Source: SG-bin7 sp964498095 (lineage in GTDB: Bacteria; Bdellovibrionota; Bdellovibrionia; Bdellovibrionales; SG-bin7). Taken from it: a DNA stretch of 64,000 nt. Position numbers and translations under genes: made by a program. The notes below the pieces were generated by a model. That model was not told the origin of the DNA, did no database searches, and was given only the letters and a program-made list of their open reading frames with translations. Where the stretch lies: positions 102,448-166,447 of the forward strand of contig CAZCFY010000009.1 in assembly GCA_964498095.1 (NCBI GenBank), in the 5' to 3' direction. The stretch's first letter is position 1, and every line of letters begins with the position of its first letter. Shown here in pieces: positions 25,812 through 34,110 of this stretch.

Positions 25812-26977
25812 GCAACAATGAAAGAAACAATTTTGAATTTGTCCTCATTGGCGCCGGCCTTGCCAATTCTCTCCTCGCTTTACGCCTCTTCGAGCAAAAC
25901 CGGAGTTTTGTGGTTTTAGAAAAAAAACTTACTCTGGCGGCAGATCAAACATGGTCCTTTCATAATACGGATCTCGCCAAAGAGGAATTAGATTGGCTGC
26001 GCCCATTAATATCAGCGGCTTGGACAAGTTATCTCGTGCGCTTTGCGACTTATTCAAGAAATTTACCTTTAAGCTATTCGTCGATGACGGCGGATAATTT
26101 TTTTAAGCACGTTCAAACTGTGCTCGGCGAAAAACTTTGTTTGGGCGTTTCTATCGCCAGCGTTCACGACACCCACGCTGTGCTTGCGGACGGCCGCGAA
26201 GTTTTTGGCAATTGTGTTATCGACGGCCGCGGCATGAAGGGACCTGAAATGGGCCCTTGCGGTTATCAAAAGTTTTTGGGCCTTGATTTAAAATTCGCCA
26301 ATCCCCATGGTTTAAAGGCACCGATAATTATGGACACCCGGCTTTCCCAAAACGACGGCTTTCATTTTATGTATTCACTGCCGCTCGACGAACATACGTT
26401 GCTCGTCGAAGATACCTACTACAGTGACACTCCTGATTTAAATCTTAAAACTTGCCGCGACGAAATTTTTAATTACGCCAAAAATAATTGGCCGGGTGAA
26501 TTTAAGGCCACCCGCGAAGAATCCGCCGCGCTGCCCATTCCACTTTCCCGCGATTTTTTAAAGTTAGCGTTTCAGGAAAATGCGGGTGCGATGGTAGGCT
26601 TGCGTGGGGGCCACTTCCACGCGACCACGGGGTATTCCTTACCCTGGGCGGTAAAAAACGCGTTTTTAATTTCTAACCTGTCAAATCCCACTACGGCTAA
26701 AATCAAGACAGCCCTAAAGGTTCGTACTCAACCAAATTACTTTCTTTTACTAAACCGCATGTTGTTTGGCGCGGCTTTACCCTCGGAGCGGGTAAATATT
26801 TTTTCCCGCTTTTACCAGTTCCCGGCAGAATTTATTTCTAAATTTTATGGTGCACGGATGACAAGCTTCGATCAGGTCCGTCTTCTAATAGGAAAACCTC
26901 CCGTAAATATGGCGCGGGCCCTACGGAGCCTTTTAACAAACTCATGGATGGAGTCGTTTGATAATGTTCACGCCTAA
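25808..26977 (+). CDS. crtY: Lycopene beta-cyclase, CrtY type
   Basis: 389 residues, GTG start overlapping the pcm stop. The FAD/NAD-binding N-terminus VLIGAGLANSLLALRL is followed by LEKKLTLAADQTWSFHNTDL, the CrtY-specific W-S-F-H segment. Also visible are VIDGRG, the 'FHFMYSLPL…LLVEDTYYSD' block and RGGHFHATTGYSLPWAV. It cyclises both ends of lycopene to give beta-carotene. The stop overlaps crtE by 14 bases. Confidence 0.94.
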   Translation: MSNNERNNFEFVLIGAGLANSLLALRLFEQNRSFVVLEKKLTLAADQTWSFHNTDLAKEELDWLRPLISAAWTSYLVRFATYSRNLPLSYSSMTADNFFKHVQTVLGEKLCLGVSIASVHDTHAVLADGREVFGNCVIDGRGMKGPEMGPCGYQKFLGLDLKFANPHGLKAPIIMDTRLSQNDGFHFMYSLPLDEHTLLVEDTYYSDTPDLNLKTCRDEIFNYAKNNWPGEFKATREESAALPIPLSRDFLKLAFQENAGAMVGLRGGHFHATTGYSLPWAVKNAFLISNLSNPTTAKIKTALKVRTQPNYFLLLNRMLFGAALPSERVNIFSRFYQFPAEFISKFYGARMTSFDQVRLLIGKPPVNMARALRSLLTNSWMESFDNVHA

Positions 26978-27932
26978 TTTTCCGTGGCTAAGTCCGCGTT
27001 CTGCTAAAATTGTGGAAAAATATCTGGATTCAAGCCTCATAATCCCAGTTAAAGAATATCTCGCCCGGCCAAAAAAAGAAGTTCGCGCGCAGCTCGTGGA
27101 GCTAGGATACGAGCTTACTGGCGCCACCGAACGCAATCATCAAGCCCTAGAGATAATGGCGGGCATTCTTGAAAGTCTTCATGCCGGTTCGCTGATTGTT
27201 GATGATGTGCAAGATTCCAGCCCCGAGCGCCGCGGACATCCGAGTTTTCATCGCATTCACGGCGTGGCGAGCGCCATCAACTCTGGAAACTGGTTATATT
27301 TTTGGGCCATTCAGCAAATCAAAACCTTGCCGATTTCCACTGAAAGCCGTGCCCTGATTGTCGAAGCTACTTTGGAAACTTTATTCGAAGGTCACGTGGG
27401 ACAAGCGCTTGATATCGGTACGCCAATTACAAAAGTACCACGCCATGAAGTTCCTGACTTATGCTTTTCCGCCATGAATTCAAAAACGGGAGCGTTAACG
27501 GGTCTCGCCGTTTATTGCGGCGCCGTTATCGGCGGTATAAATAAAGCCGCAGCCCGCGAACTTTTCTCGGCGGGCCGCCATTTTGGCGTATTACTGCAAA
27601 TTATTGATGATATAAAAAATCTAAAGTTTTCTGCCGGCGCCAAGGCCGATCCAAAACGCTTTGAAGATTTAAAAAATTTGCGCCCTGGTTATATTTGGGC
27701 CTTCACCGTTGAACATTTACCCGAGGCCGCTTTAGAGCGGTTAAAAGAAGCCGTAAGCTCCCTTCCCGATCTCACTTCTTTTGCGTCTTGGTGTATCGAT
27801 TTTGACTTCTTCGGTCTGGCCAAACAGGAAGTAATTAAACGCAAAAATCAAATAATCCAAAACTTTCCTCAAGCTGCTGAGCCGTTTAAAAAAATAATTG
27901 ATCAATTGGAGAACGCCTATGAAAAAGCCTAA
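26964..27932 (+). CDS. crtE: Geranylgeranyl diphosphate synthase
   Basis: 322 residues from the ATG ten bases after GGAG (a TTG two codons upstream is possible). It is a trans-prenyltransferase fold. The first Asp-rich motif is in GSLIVDDVQDSSPERRGHPSFHRIHGV; KTGALTGLAVYCG follows; the second motif reads QIIDDIKNL, with Asn in place of the usual last Asp. It condenses C5 units to C20, the carotenoid precursor. It overlaps crtY by 14 bases and crtI by 14 bases. Confidence 0.93.
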   Translation: MFTPNFPWLSPRSAKIVEKYLDSSLIIPVKEYLARPKKEVRAQLVELGYELTGATERNHQALEIMAGILESLHAGSLIVDDVQDSSPERRGHPSFHRIHGVASAINSGNWLYFWAIQQIKTLPISTESRALIVEATLETLFEGHVGQALDIGTPITKVPRHEVPDLCFSAMNSKTGALTGLAVYCGAVIGGINKAAARELFSAGRHFGVLLQIIDDIKNLKFSAGAKADPKRFEDLKNLRPGYIWAFTVEHLPEAALERLKEAVSSLPDLTSFASWCIDFDFFGLAKQEVIKRKNQIIQNFPQAAEPFKKIIDQLENAYEKA

Positions 27933-29451
27933 GGCCGCCGTTATTGGTAGCGGGTTCGGTGGACTAGCTCTCGCCATTCGCTTACAATCTGCCGGTTTTG
28001 AAACTTCGATTTTCGAGAAGCGCGATTTACCCGGTGGACGCGCCTACGTCTTTAAAGATAATGGTTTTACTTTTGACGCCGGTCCCACCGTGATTACCGC
28101 CCCTCACTGTATTGAAGAACTCTTCACGCTCAATAATAAAAAAATGAGCGACTATGTTAAGATGGTACCGGTTTCGCCTTTTTACCGTCTCTACTGGGAA
28201 AACGGCTATACGTTTGATTACTCTAACGACAACGCGGAATTAAAACGCCAAATACAAAAGAAGAATCCCGCCGACTGGGAGGGCTATCAAAAATTCATGG
28301 CCTATACCAAGGACGTATTCCGCGAAGGCTACATTAAACTCGCGCATGTGCCGTTTCCAAATTTTTGGAGCATGATAAAAGTAGCCCCACAACTCGTGCA
28401 ACTTTCGGCCTTTCGCCCAGTTTATTCGATGGTCGCAAAATATATTAAAGATGAACAACTCCGGCAGGCGTTTAGTTTCCACTCTTTACTCGTCGGCGGA
28501 AATCCTTTTTCAAGCTCGTCCATTTACACCTTAATTCATTATTTAGAGCGTTCTTGGGGAGTTTCGTTTCCCATCGGCGGGACCGGCGCATTAGTTAATT
28601 CGCTGGCAAAACTCTTTACCGAGCTCGGTGGAAAAATATATTTAAATTCCGAAGTGGACTCTATTTCCTCTTATCAAAAAAAAGTAAGAGGCTTACGTTT
28701 AAAAAACGGTGTCACCATGGAGTTTGATGCGGTTGTTAGTAACGCCGACGTCGGGCACACCTACAAAACTCTTTTGCGCGAGGAACCGGCCCTGCGTCTT
28801 AAGCGCCGCCAGGTATTAAATCAAAAATACAGTATGTCACTCTTTTTGATTTATTTTGGTACCAACAAACAGTACAAAAACTTAAAACATCATAACGTTA
28901 TTTTTGGGCGGCGGTACCGCGAATTACTCAGCGACATCTTTACGCGCGGAAAGTTAGCGGATGATTTTTCGCTTTATTTACACGCCCCTTGCCGGACCGA
29001 CGAATCCCTGGCGCCGCAAGGCTGTGACACTTTTTATGCGCTATCACCCGTGCCGCACTTAGGTCATAATGCCGCTCAGTGGGAAGTCGAAGGCCCCCGT
29101 TACGCCGATAAAATTTTGGACTATCTGGAAAAGCATTATATGCCTGACTTACGCAAACATATCGTCACGCAAAGAATTTTTACGCCTTTAAATTTTCGTG
29201 ATGATTTAAATTCTCATCTTGGATCGGCCTTTTCGCTAGAGCCCGTGCTTACGCAAAGCGCTTACTTTCGTACGCAAAATAAAGATAAGGATCTGCAGGG
29301 TCTTTATTTTGTTGGCGCCGGCACACACCCCGGAGCCGGTGTTCCTGGAGTTATTAACTCCGCAAAGGCCACCAGCGGCATAATTTTGCAAGACTACATG
29401 GGCAAAAATATTCAGCTAAATAATTTTCCCGATTGGGAGGCTTCCTTATGA
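27919..29451 (+). CDS. crtI: Phytoene desaturase CrtI
   Basis: 510 residues from the ATG seven bases after GGAG inside the end of crtE. AVIGSGFGGLALAIRLQSAGFETSIFEKRDLPGGRAYVFKDNGFTFDAGPTVI is the CrtI FAD-binding start. Later come VGGNPFSSSSIYTLIHYLE, PIGGTGALVNSLAKLF and the C-terminal YFVGAGTHPGAGVPGVINSAK, the carotenoid desaturase signature. It converts phytoene to lycopene. Its stop overlaps crtB (ATGA). Confidence 0.97.
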   Translation: MKKPKAAVIGSGFGGLALAIRLQSAGFETSIFEKRDLPGGRAYVFKDNGFTFDAGPTVITAPHCIEELFTLNNKKMSDYVKMVPVSPFYRLYWENGYTFDYSNDNAELKRQIQKKNPADWEGYQKFMAYTKDVFREGYIKLAHVPFPNFWSMIKVAPQLVQLSAFRPVYSMVAKYIKDEQLRQAFSFHSLLVGGNPFSSSSIYTLIHYLERSWGVSFPIGGTGALVNSLAKLFTELGGKIYLNSEVDSISSYQKKVRGLRLKNGVTMEFDAVVSNADVGHTYKTLLREEPALRLKRRQVLNQKYSMSLFLIYFGTNKQYKNLKHHNVIFGRRYRELLSDIFTRGKLADDFSLYLHAPCRTDESLAPQGCDTFYALSPVPHLGHNAAQWEVEGPRYADKILDYLEKHYMPDLRKHIVTQRIFTPLNFRDDLNSHLGSAFSLEPVLTQSAYFRTQNKDKDLQGLYFVGAGTHPGAGVPGVINSAKATSGIILQDYMGKNIQLNNFPDWEASL

Positions 29452-30359
29452 GTCCGGAACTGCAAAAAAATTCGATTGCCGCCATCAGCAAAGGCTCTAA
29501 AAGTTTTTCCCTAGCTTCCCGGCTTTTTGATAAAGAAACTTTTGACGCCGCGATCCTACTCTACCGTTGGTGCCGCTTTTGCGATGATGAGATCGACCGC
29601 ACGAAACCCGCTGACCAAATGGCTAAACTTGAATTTCTTAAAACACAGACAGAGGCCGCAATCAGTGGCTCGGAAGTAACACTTGAACCCTTCGTCGCGC
29701 TGGCCTACGTTGTTAAAAAATATAAAATTCCCGCGCACTACCCACTGGAACTCATTGCCGGCATGAGGATGGACGTCGAAAAAGTTCAATACGAAACGAT
29801 AGATGATTTAAAACTTTATTGCTACCGTGTCGCCGGTGTCGTGGGTTTGATGATGGCCCATATAATGAAGATCAGTAATGAGCGCGCCCTTTCGCACGCT
29901 TGTGACATGGGCATGGCCATGCAGCTCACCAATATCGCCCGGGATGTTTTTGCCGACGCCGAAATGGGCCGAATTTACCTCCCAAAAAATTGGCTGGCAA
30001 AATTTCAGGTTCCCTGTTCGCCCAAATCTCTGTTTGTTTCAATTTATCATGGACGCTTGGCCGCCGTGACGCGTTTACTTTTGGATGAGGCCGACCGCCT
30101 TTATCGCTCTGGCGACGAAGGTCTTGTTTATTTGCATCCCCGCGCGCAATTAGCAATTTTGTCGGCGCGCTATATTTATTCTGACATCGGCCGCATTGTT
30201 CGCAGCCGTGGCGCCCTCGCGTGGCGCGAGAGAACTTATGTAAACCTACCCAGAAAAATCTTTTGGGTCGGCGTAAGTTTGGCTAAAATAATGTGGCAAA
30301 GTTTTTGGCGAACGCCTTTTATTCCGGTCCCGATTAATCAAATTTGGAGGCATCAATGA
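29448..30359 (+). CDS. crtB: Phytoene synthase CrtB
   Basis: 303 residues, ATG overlapping the crtI stop and GGGAGG seven bases upstream. Squalene/phytoene synthase motifs are clear: SKGSKSFSLASRLF, LYRWCRFCDDEID (first Asp-rich site), YCYRVAGVVGLMM and AMQLTNIARDVFADAEMGRIYLP (second site, N-I-x-R-D-v-x-x-D). It joins two GGPP molecules to phytoene. The stop overlaps the next gene's ATG. Confidence 0.96.
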   Translation: MSPELQKNSIAAISKGSKSFSLASRLFDKETFDAAILLYRWCRFCDDEIDRTKPADQMAKLEFLKTQTEAAISGSEVTLEPFVALAYVVKKYKIPAHYPLELIAGMRMDVEKVQYETIDDLKLYCYRVAGVVGLMMAHIMKISNERALSHACDMGMAMQLTNIARDVFADAEMGRIYLPKNWLAKFQVPCSPKSLFVSIYHGRLAAVTRLLLDEADRLYRSGDEGLVYLHPRAQLAILSARYIYSDIGRIVRSRGALAWRERTYVNLPRKIFWVGVSLAKIMWQSFWRTPFIPVPINQIWRHQ

Positions 30360-30961
30360 TCGCTACCACACCCACCTTTTGGCAAGACACTGTGGCCTAC
30401 GCAAGGCAGATTTGGCAATTTGACCGCACGGACTGGAAGGTTTACTTCGCTTGGGTTGGCCTTATGCTGGGCCTTTTGTTTTCGGTAACTGGTTTTGTGG
30501 TTATCGGGCACTTAAACGGCGCGGACTTTCCTTCGTATGTCTGGAATGTTCCCTTGGGCACATTTATTTTCGTCGGCGCGATCTCATTTGATACCATCGG
30601 CCACCGTACAGCGTACAAAGAAGAACTTAAAAAAGGCGAGTCGCTTGTTCATCACATTACGATTTTCGCCGGCATCACGAGCGTGCTGGTTTTGTGTATG
30701 TGCTACCATTTTCCCGAATTTTTTAAAATTCCCGCGATTAGCCTTATCGCCTTGTCGATTTTTTACAGCATGATCGACGAAGCCCTACACTGGCACCGCT
30801 ATTTAAACAAAAACTCTGACCGCGTAGAAATGTGGAGCCACTTTTTTATTTTCCTCGGCCACACCATCATGGTTTTGTCCTGGTGGCATTGGTTTGATCA
30901 AGGTTACCCCGGCGTAAAAGAAACCGTCACAGCCATGCAACGCCTCGGTTTATTGTGGTGA
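30356..30961 (+). CDS. His-rich multi-pass membrane protein of the carotenoid operon (unknown)
   Basis: 201 residues from the ATG that overlaps the crtB stop, with GGAGG ahead. Five or six hydrophobic helices carry an unusual number of His residues at helix ends: IGHLNG, TIGHRTAYKEE, SLVHHITIF, CYHFPEF, DEALHWHRYL, WSHFFIFLGHTIM and WWHWF. The set E-x-x-H-W-H-R plus further His/Glu pairs could form a di-metal site, but the spacing is not that of CrtZ, CrtW or the fatty acid hydroxylases. It is the last gene of the overlapping crt run, so a role in carotenoid modification or placement is inferred. I recognise no named family. Confidence 0.8.
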   Translation: MIATTPTFWQDTVAYARQIWQFDRTDWKVYFAWVGLMLGLLFSVTGFVVIGHLNGADFPSYVWNVPLGTFIFVGAISFDTIGHRTAYKEELKKGESLVHHITIFAGITSVLVLCMCYHFPEFFKIPAISLIALSIFYSMIDEALHWHRYLNKNSDRVEMWSHFFIFLGHTIMVLSWWHWFDQGYPGVKETVTAMQRLGLLW

Positions 30962-31383
30962 CCCCTTCGCGCTGCAGGTGCGTGGGTGCGGACGTGGTTG
31001 CAGGTGCGTGGCGTGGTTGCGGGTGCGCTCGCCGGCGTGGTGGTGAGCGGTGGCGTGGCTGCGGGTGCTGCGGCGCGGATGCGGTAGCAGGCGTGGTGAG
31101 CGGTTGCGGTGTGGTATGTCGTGCGGTTGGTTGTTGCCGGCGTTCGCACTGCGGGAAACTGGTGAGCGAAGGTAGGGTCAAGCTTACGACCGGGAAACTG
31201 GTGAGCGAAGGTAGGTCACTGTGAGCGAAGGTAGGCGAAGGCACAAAATTAGGTGAGCGAAGGTAGGCGACACGTACAAAAAAGGCGAATCTTGCAAAAC
31301 TTTGCTTAGCTAAAATGCGACACTTACAATGCCTGATGAACGAGAATGCCACACTTACAAAGCTTGGTGAGAAAAGGTAGATT
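30962..31383. repeat. Repeat-rich, G/T-biased spacer between the crt operon and the hydroxylase gene
   Basis: 422 bases without a credible gene. 30962 to about 31140 is almost purely G, T and C on the plus strand (many GTGGT, GCGGG and GGTGCG units), far above the local G content. 31161 to 31380 carries the unit GGTGAGCGAAGGTAG at 31161, 31200, 31221 (13 of 15), 31252 and, as GGTGAGAAAAGGTAG, at 31366. CACTTACAA and GCGACAC units lie between copies. The last copy ends three bases before the GTG of the next gene and contributes its ribosome-binding site. Confidence 0.8.
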
Positions 31384-32088
31384 GTGTTAACGACTTTGGG
31401 ACTTTATTTAATTATTTTAATTCGCTACTTCTTAATAGCGGGATTGTTTTTTTGGCTCACTCCCCGATTTAAGAACCGCCGTCTTAATGACAGCGAGCCA
31501 CTTCCCGCAATAATAAAAAGCGAAATCATGTGGTCGCTCCTCACCGCCCTCGTGTTCGCTGTGCCGGGCGCCATCATGATAGAATCCTGGAAGTCTGGCG
31601 GCACCAAAATTTATCTCGACCCGCAACAATATGGCCTGCCCTATTTGGTGTTAAGTGTTTTTGTTTACATGTTTTTGCACGACACCTACTTTTTCTGGAC
31701 GCATAAACTCATGCATCACCCAAAACTTTTCAAAGTTTTTCACCAGGTCCATCACAATTCGCGCACGCCAACACCGTGGGCAAGTTTTTCGTTTTCCTTT
31801 TGGGAAGCTTGCGTGGAGGCACTAATAATTCCCATTTTAGCGTTTATTCTTCCCATTCATATTGGGGCGTTGGCGTTTGTTTTGACCTCCATGACTCTTT
31901 TTGGTGTCACAAATCATGCGGGGTATGAGGTATTTCCAAGGGCCTGGATGCGCGGTATTTGGGGCCGGTGGATGATTACGGCAACTCATCACAACCTTCA
32001 CCATCGAAATTATAATGTAAATTATGGTTTGTATTTTCGCTTCTGGGACAAGTGGCTCGGCAGCGATAAAATGCCGGAGATCGTGTGA
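31384..32088 (+). CDS. Fatty acid hydroxylase / sterol desaturase superfamily membrane protein, possible carotenoid hydroxylase
   Basis: 234 residues from a GTG. Four hydrophobic segments carry the di-iron histidine boxes HDTYFFWTHKLMHH, HQVHHNS, NHAGYE and THHNLHHRNYN, the complete set for PF04116. Members introduce hydroxyl groups or double bonds into lipids, sterols or carotenoids. It is longer than typical CrtZ and closer in style to the ERG3-like branch. Its position after crtB and the unknown membrane protein suggests a carotenoid substrate; this is inference. A repeat unit supplies its ribosome-binding site. Confidence 0.86.
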   Translation: MLTTLGLYLIILIRYFLIAGLFFWLTPRFKNRRLNDSEPLPAIIKSEIMWSLLTALVFAVPGAIMIESWKSGGTKIYLDPQQYGLPYLVLSVFVYMFLHDTYFFWTHKLMHHPKLFKVFHQVHHNSRTPTPWASFSFSFWEACVEALIIPILAFILPIHIGALAFVLTSMTLFGVTNHAGYEVFPRAWMRGIWGRWMITATHHNLHHRNYNVNYGLYFRFWDKWLGSDKMPEIV

Positions 32089-32368
32089 CTTTTTCAAAAA
32101 ATAAATTGGCTGCGGTTTTCTACAATCGCCCGGCACCTCGCGCCACTGTCTTTTTTGAGAAATTTTCGAAAAACGCCAAATAAATTCTTTTTGAAGCAAA
32201 GATTTTTGTCTTGCGATTTGGTTTTGTCGTTGATGCCATAGAGTTGAATTTTTCCCCTTCAGCTTGAAATTTTCTATGCTCGGAAATTTAAAAATCCGCT
32301 CATCGGAATCAAAAATAAAAGTTCAAGAAAATTGCCTTCCTTAATAAAAAGCGGTACCTTCGCTCACG

Positions 32369-32896
32369 TTGTTCAAGCAAATTTCCTTCTTAAAGAAAGA
32401 AAAGTCCGAGTATGGCGGCGAGCTATCGCGCACACGCCGCGGACGCAAAGGGCCACGGCCAATTTCGACCAAATGGACAATGCATTTGGTGCTGCGCTCG
32501 TCCCGCGCTAAAGGCGCGTGGTCTTTTCTAACGCCAAGACACAAATCCAAAATTAAATATTTTCTGAGGAAGTTCTCACAAAAATTTGGCGTAAAAGTAA
32601 TTAAGCTAGCCATTGTCGGCAACCACCTGCATCTACACATTAAGCTTTTAAACCGCCAAACTTATCGGCCCTTTATCCGCGCTTTTACGGCAGCGATAGC
32701 TATGGCGGTTACCGGCGCTTGCCGTTGGCGGCCAGCATTGGGAAAATTTTGGGATCTGCGGCCCTTTACGAGAATCGTCGAAAGCTTTCAGGCGTTTGTA
32801 AACCTGGAAAAGTATATCTCCATAAATCAGCTCGAAGCTTTAGGTTTTTTCCGAGCAGAAGCGCGAAGAGTTTTAAGCGGCGACGGGCCTCCTTAA
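32369..32896 (+). CDS. REP-associated tyrosine transposase-like protein (Y1/RAYT, HUH endonuclease)
   Basis: 175 residues; the start must be TTG or another non-ATG codon because no ATG precedes the conserved TKWTMHLVLRSS. Visible Y1 motifs are VGNHLHLHI (HUH pair in 86-90) and the catalytic-type Tyr in FVNLEKYISINQLE (Y149). The R-S-x-R-A-K-G and RPFTRIV segments are typical of single-copy RAYT proteins, which act on REP palindromes rather than on a classical IS. No terminal inverted repeats bound the gene. The REP-like palindromes elsewhere in the window are plausible substrates. Confidence 0.85.
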   Translation: MFKQISFLKKEKSEYGGELSRTRRGRKGPRPISTKWTMHLVLRSSRAKGAWSFLTPRHKSKIKYFLRKFSQKFGVKVIKLAIVGNHLHLHIKLLNRQTYRPFIRAFTAAIAMAVTGACRWRPALGKFWDLRPFTRIVESFQAFVNLEKYISINQLEALGFFRAEARRVLSGDGPP

Positions 32897-32919
32897 CACC
32901 CGCAGATTCAGCCAATTAT

Positions 32920-32952
32920 CTGATTCGCCGGTCACTTGATAGACCGAATCAG
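32920..32952. other. Bulged inverted repeat downstream of the RAYT gene
   Basis: Arms CTGATTC-GCC-GGTC and GACCGAATCAG pair over 11 bp with a three-base bulge and an eight-base loop. Bulged palindromes next to RAYT genes are typical REP-type substrates, but this sequence is unrelated to the TCCGGCGCCGGA repeats. Confidence 0.45.
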
Positions 32953-33020
32953 TCGGCAATATAGGTTGGCAGACCTATTGAACTGCGCCACCTCACTCCA
33001 CCAACTTATCACGGGGCAAA

Positions 33021-33050
33021 TAAAAAAAGCCGGCTTGAAGACCGGCTTTC
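33021..33050 (-). terminator. Rho-independent terminator for the 33152..33439 gene
   Basis: On the minus strand AAAGCCGG/CCGGCTTT form a stem around an eight-base loop followed by seven T. It lies about 100 bases past the stop of the small secreted protein gene. The short spacer between them shows nothing else clear. Confidence 0.82.
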
Positions 33051-33151
33051 TAAAATGTTCGCTAGAGCAAAAGTGAAAGGCTGCTAGGTTGCAAACCAGG
33101 GAGGCTCTCAAAAATCTTTCTGCGAACGCAACCCTGTAGTTTCTTGCAAAC

Positions 33152-33439
33152 TTATTGTTTCTTACAAACTAAAGCATCATGGCCACCCGAGTGGTCCATT
33201 GTGCAAGAATAGCTTAGCGCTACTTCTTTATTGTCTTGGTTGACATAAACTTTCGCGACGATCTCGGCACCTGACGGCCAAGCTTTAATACCGCGAAAAT
33301 TTGATTTTGTTTCTTTGGTTTCACTGGCGTTGAATTGTTTTAAAACCTCAACGACGGCACCACTTGTGGCCTCAACGGGATTGCCGTGAGCCATGGCAAA
33401 CATCGGTAGGGCTACAACCATAAAAATAACTTTTTTCAT
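33152..33439 (-). CDS. Small secreted protein of unknown function
   Basis: 95 residues with the signal peptide MKKVIFMVVALPMFAMA and an excellent AAAAGGAG before the ATG. The mature part of about 77 residues has two cysteines (YSCTMDHSGGHDALVC), which probably form a disulfide, and several histidines near them. I recognise no family. It follows the haem lipoprotein gene by 12 bases and ends at a strong terminator. Confidence 0.75.
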   Translation of the reverse strand: MKKVIFMVVALPMFAMAHGNPVEATSGAVVEVLKQFNASETKETKSNFRGIKAWPSGAEIVAKVYVNQDNKEVALSYSCTMDHSGGHDALVCKKQ

Positions 33440-33451
33440 TCTCTTCTCCTT

Positions 33452-34060
33452 TTAAAAAATTCCTGGTTCATCTTTTGATTTATTTTGGGTGCCTGGCTCA
33501 CTCGCGCCACCTGGTTCCCCATTCGCACCGCCTGGCTCGCCAGGTTCCCCACCGGACTCACGCTGGCCACCGGGTTCACCAGGCTCACCCGGTCCACGCG
33601 GTTCACCCGAGGGCACATCTTCATTCTTCGCGCCGTTTTTAATCCAATCATAAATGGCTTGGAGTTCGCGCTTCTTCAACGGGCGTTTGCCTTTGGGCAT
33701 GCGGCCCGTGGCGACACTCTCGTACAATAAACTTTTTTCGGGATTGCCGGGAATGATCAGCGGCGGAAAAACAGTGGCATTAATAATCTTTTCGTAACTC
33801 GAAAGATCGATATCACCTTTAGGAGCCGTCGCGCTATGGCACTCGATACAGCGAGTATTTACAATCCAACTGTTGATCGCTTTGTAATTTGGCGCGGCCA
33901 TTGGCGAGTAATCGGGTTCGTCGTCATGAACACCTTTGGGCAAACTGCAACCCACGAAACTCAAAGCGAAAATAAACAGCGCCACAGTCGGCACACCAAC
34001 GCGCCAACGTGCCAGAGCCAATCGCCCACAACCAAAATTTTCGTTAAAACGGCTACGCAT
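33452..34060 (-). CDS. Cytochrome c-type lipoprotein with collagen-like Gly-Glu-Pro tail
   Basis: About 202 residues from the ATG beginning MRSRFNENF (a TTG 12 codons upstream is possible). A hydrophobic segment ends at FVGCS, a probable lipobox. The haem motif CIECH is followed by PKGDIDLSSYEKI, IIPGNPEKSLLYESVATGRMPKGKRPL and a final helix AIYDWIKNGA, as in the cytochrome c domains of planctomycete-type multihaem and surface proteins; the Met of GRMPKG is a likely distal ligand. The last 45 residues are GEP/GGE/GEPGG repeats, low-complexity and collagen-like. Probably an outer-membrane-attached electron carrier. Confidence 0.8.
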   Translation of the reverse strand: MRSRFNENFGCGRLALARWRVGVPTVALFIFALSFVGCSLPKGVHDDEPDYSPMAAPNYKAINSWIVNTRCIECHSATAPKGDIDLSSYEKIINATVFPPLIIPGNPEKSLLYESVATGRMPKGKRPLKKRELQAIYDWIKNGAKNEDVPSGEPRGPGEPGEPGGQRESGGEPGEPGGANGEPGGASEPGTQNKSKDEPGIF

Positions 34061-34110
34061 GCGGCCACTTATAACACAGACCGCCCGGGGGCTCAACTTA
34101 TCGGAATCTT

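Noticed and set aside
30955..31224. 89-codon open frame in the G/T-rich spacer
   Set aside because: The protein is pure low complexity (Cys, Gly, Arg, Val), and its repeated GKLVSEGR only reflects the DNA repeat. No family, no ribosome-binding site.
31161..31380. Possible CRISPR-like array
   Set aside because: Repeat units are short, degenerate and irregularly spaced, and no cas genes are present.
32940..33000. tRNA-like sequence on the minus strand (GTGGCGCAGTTCAATAGG… with a GCC-containing loop)
   Set aside because: The anticodon stem gives a six- or eight-base loop, no proper T-arm (TTCRA) follows and no acceptor stem pairs. Treated as chance or a decayed remnant.
33436..33730. Open frames on both strands over the Gly-Glu-Pro repeat region
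   Set aside because: They are shadows of the repetitive codons of the haem lipoprotein gene.
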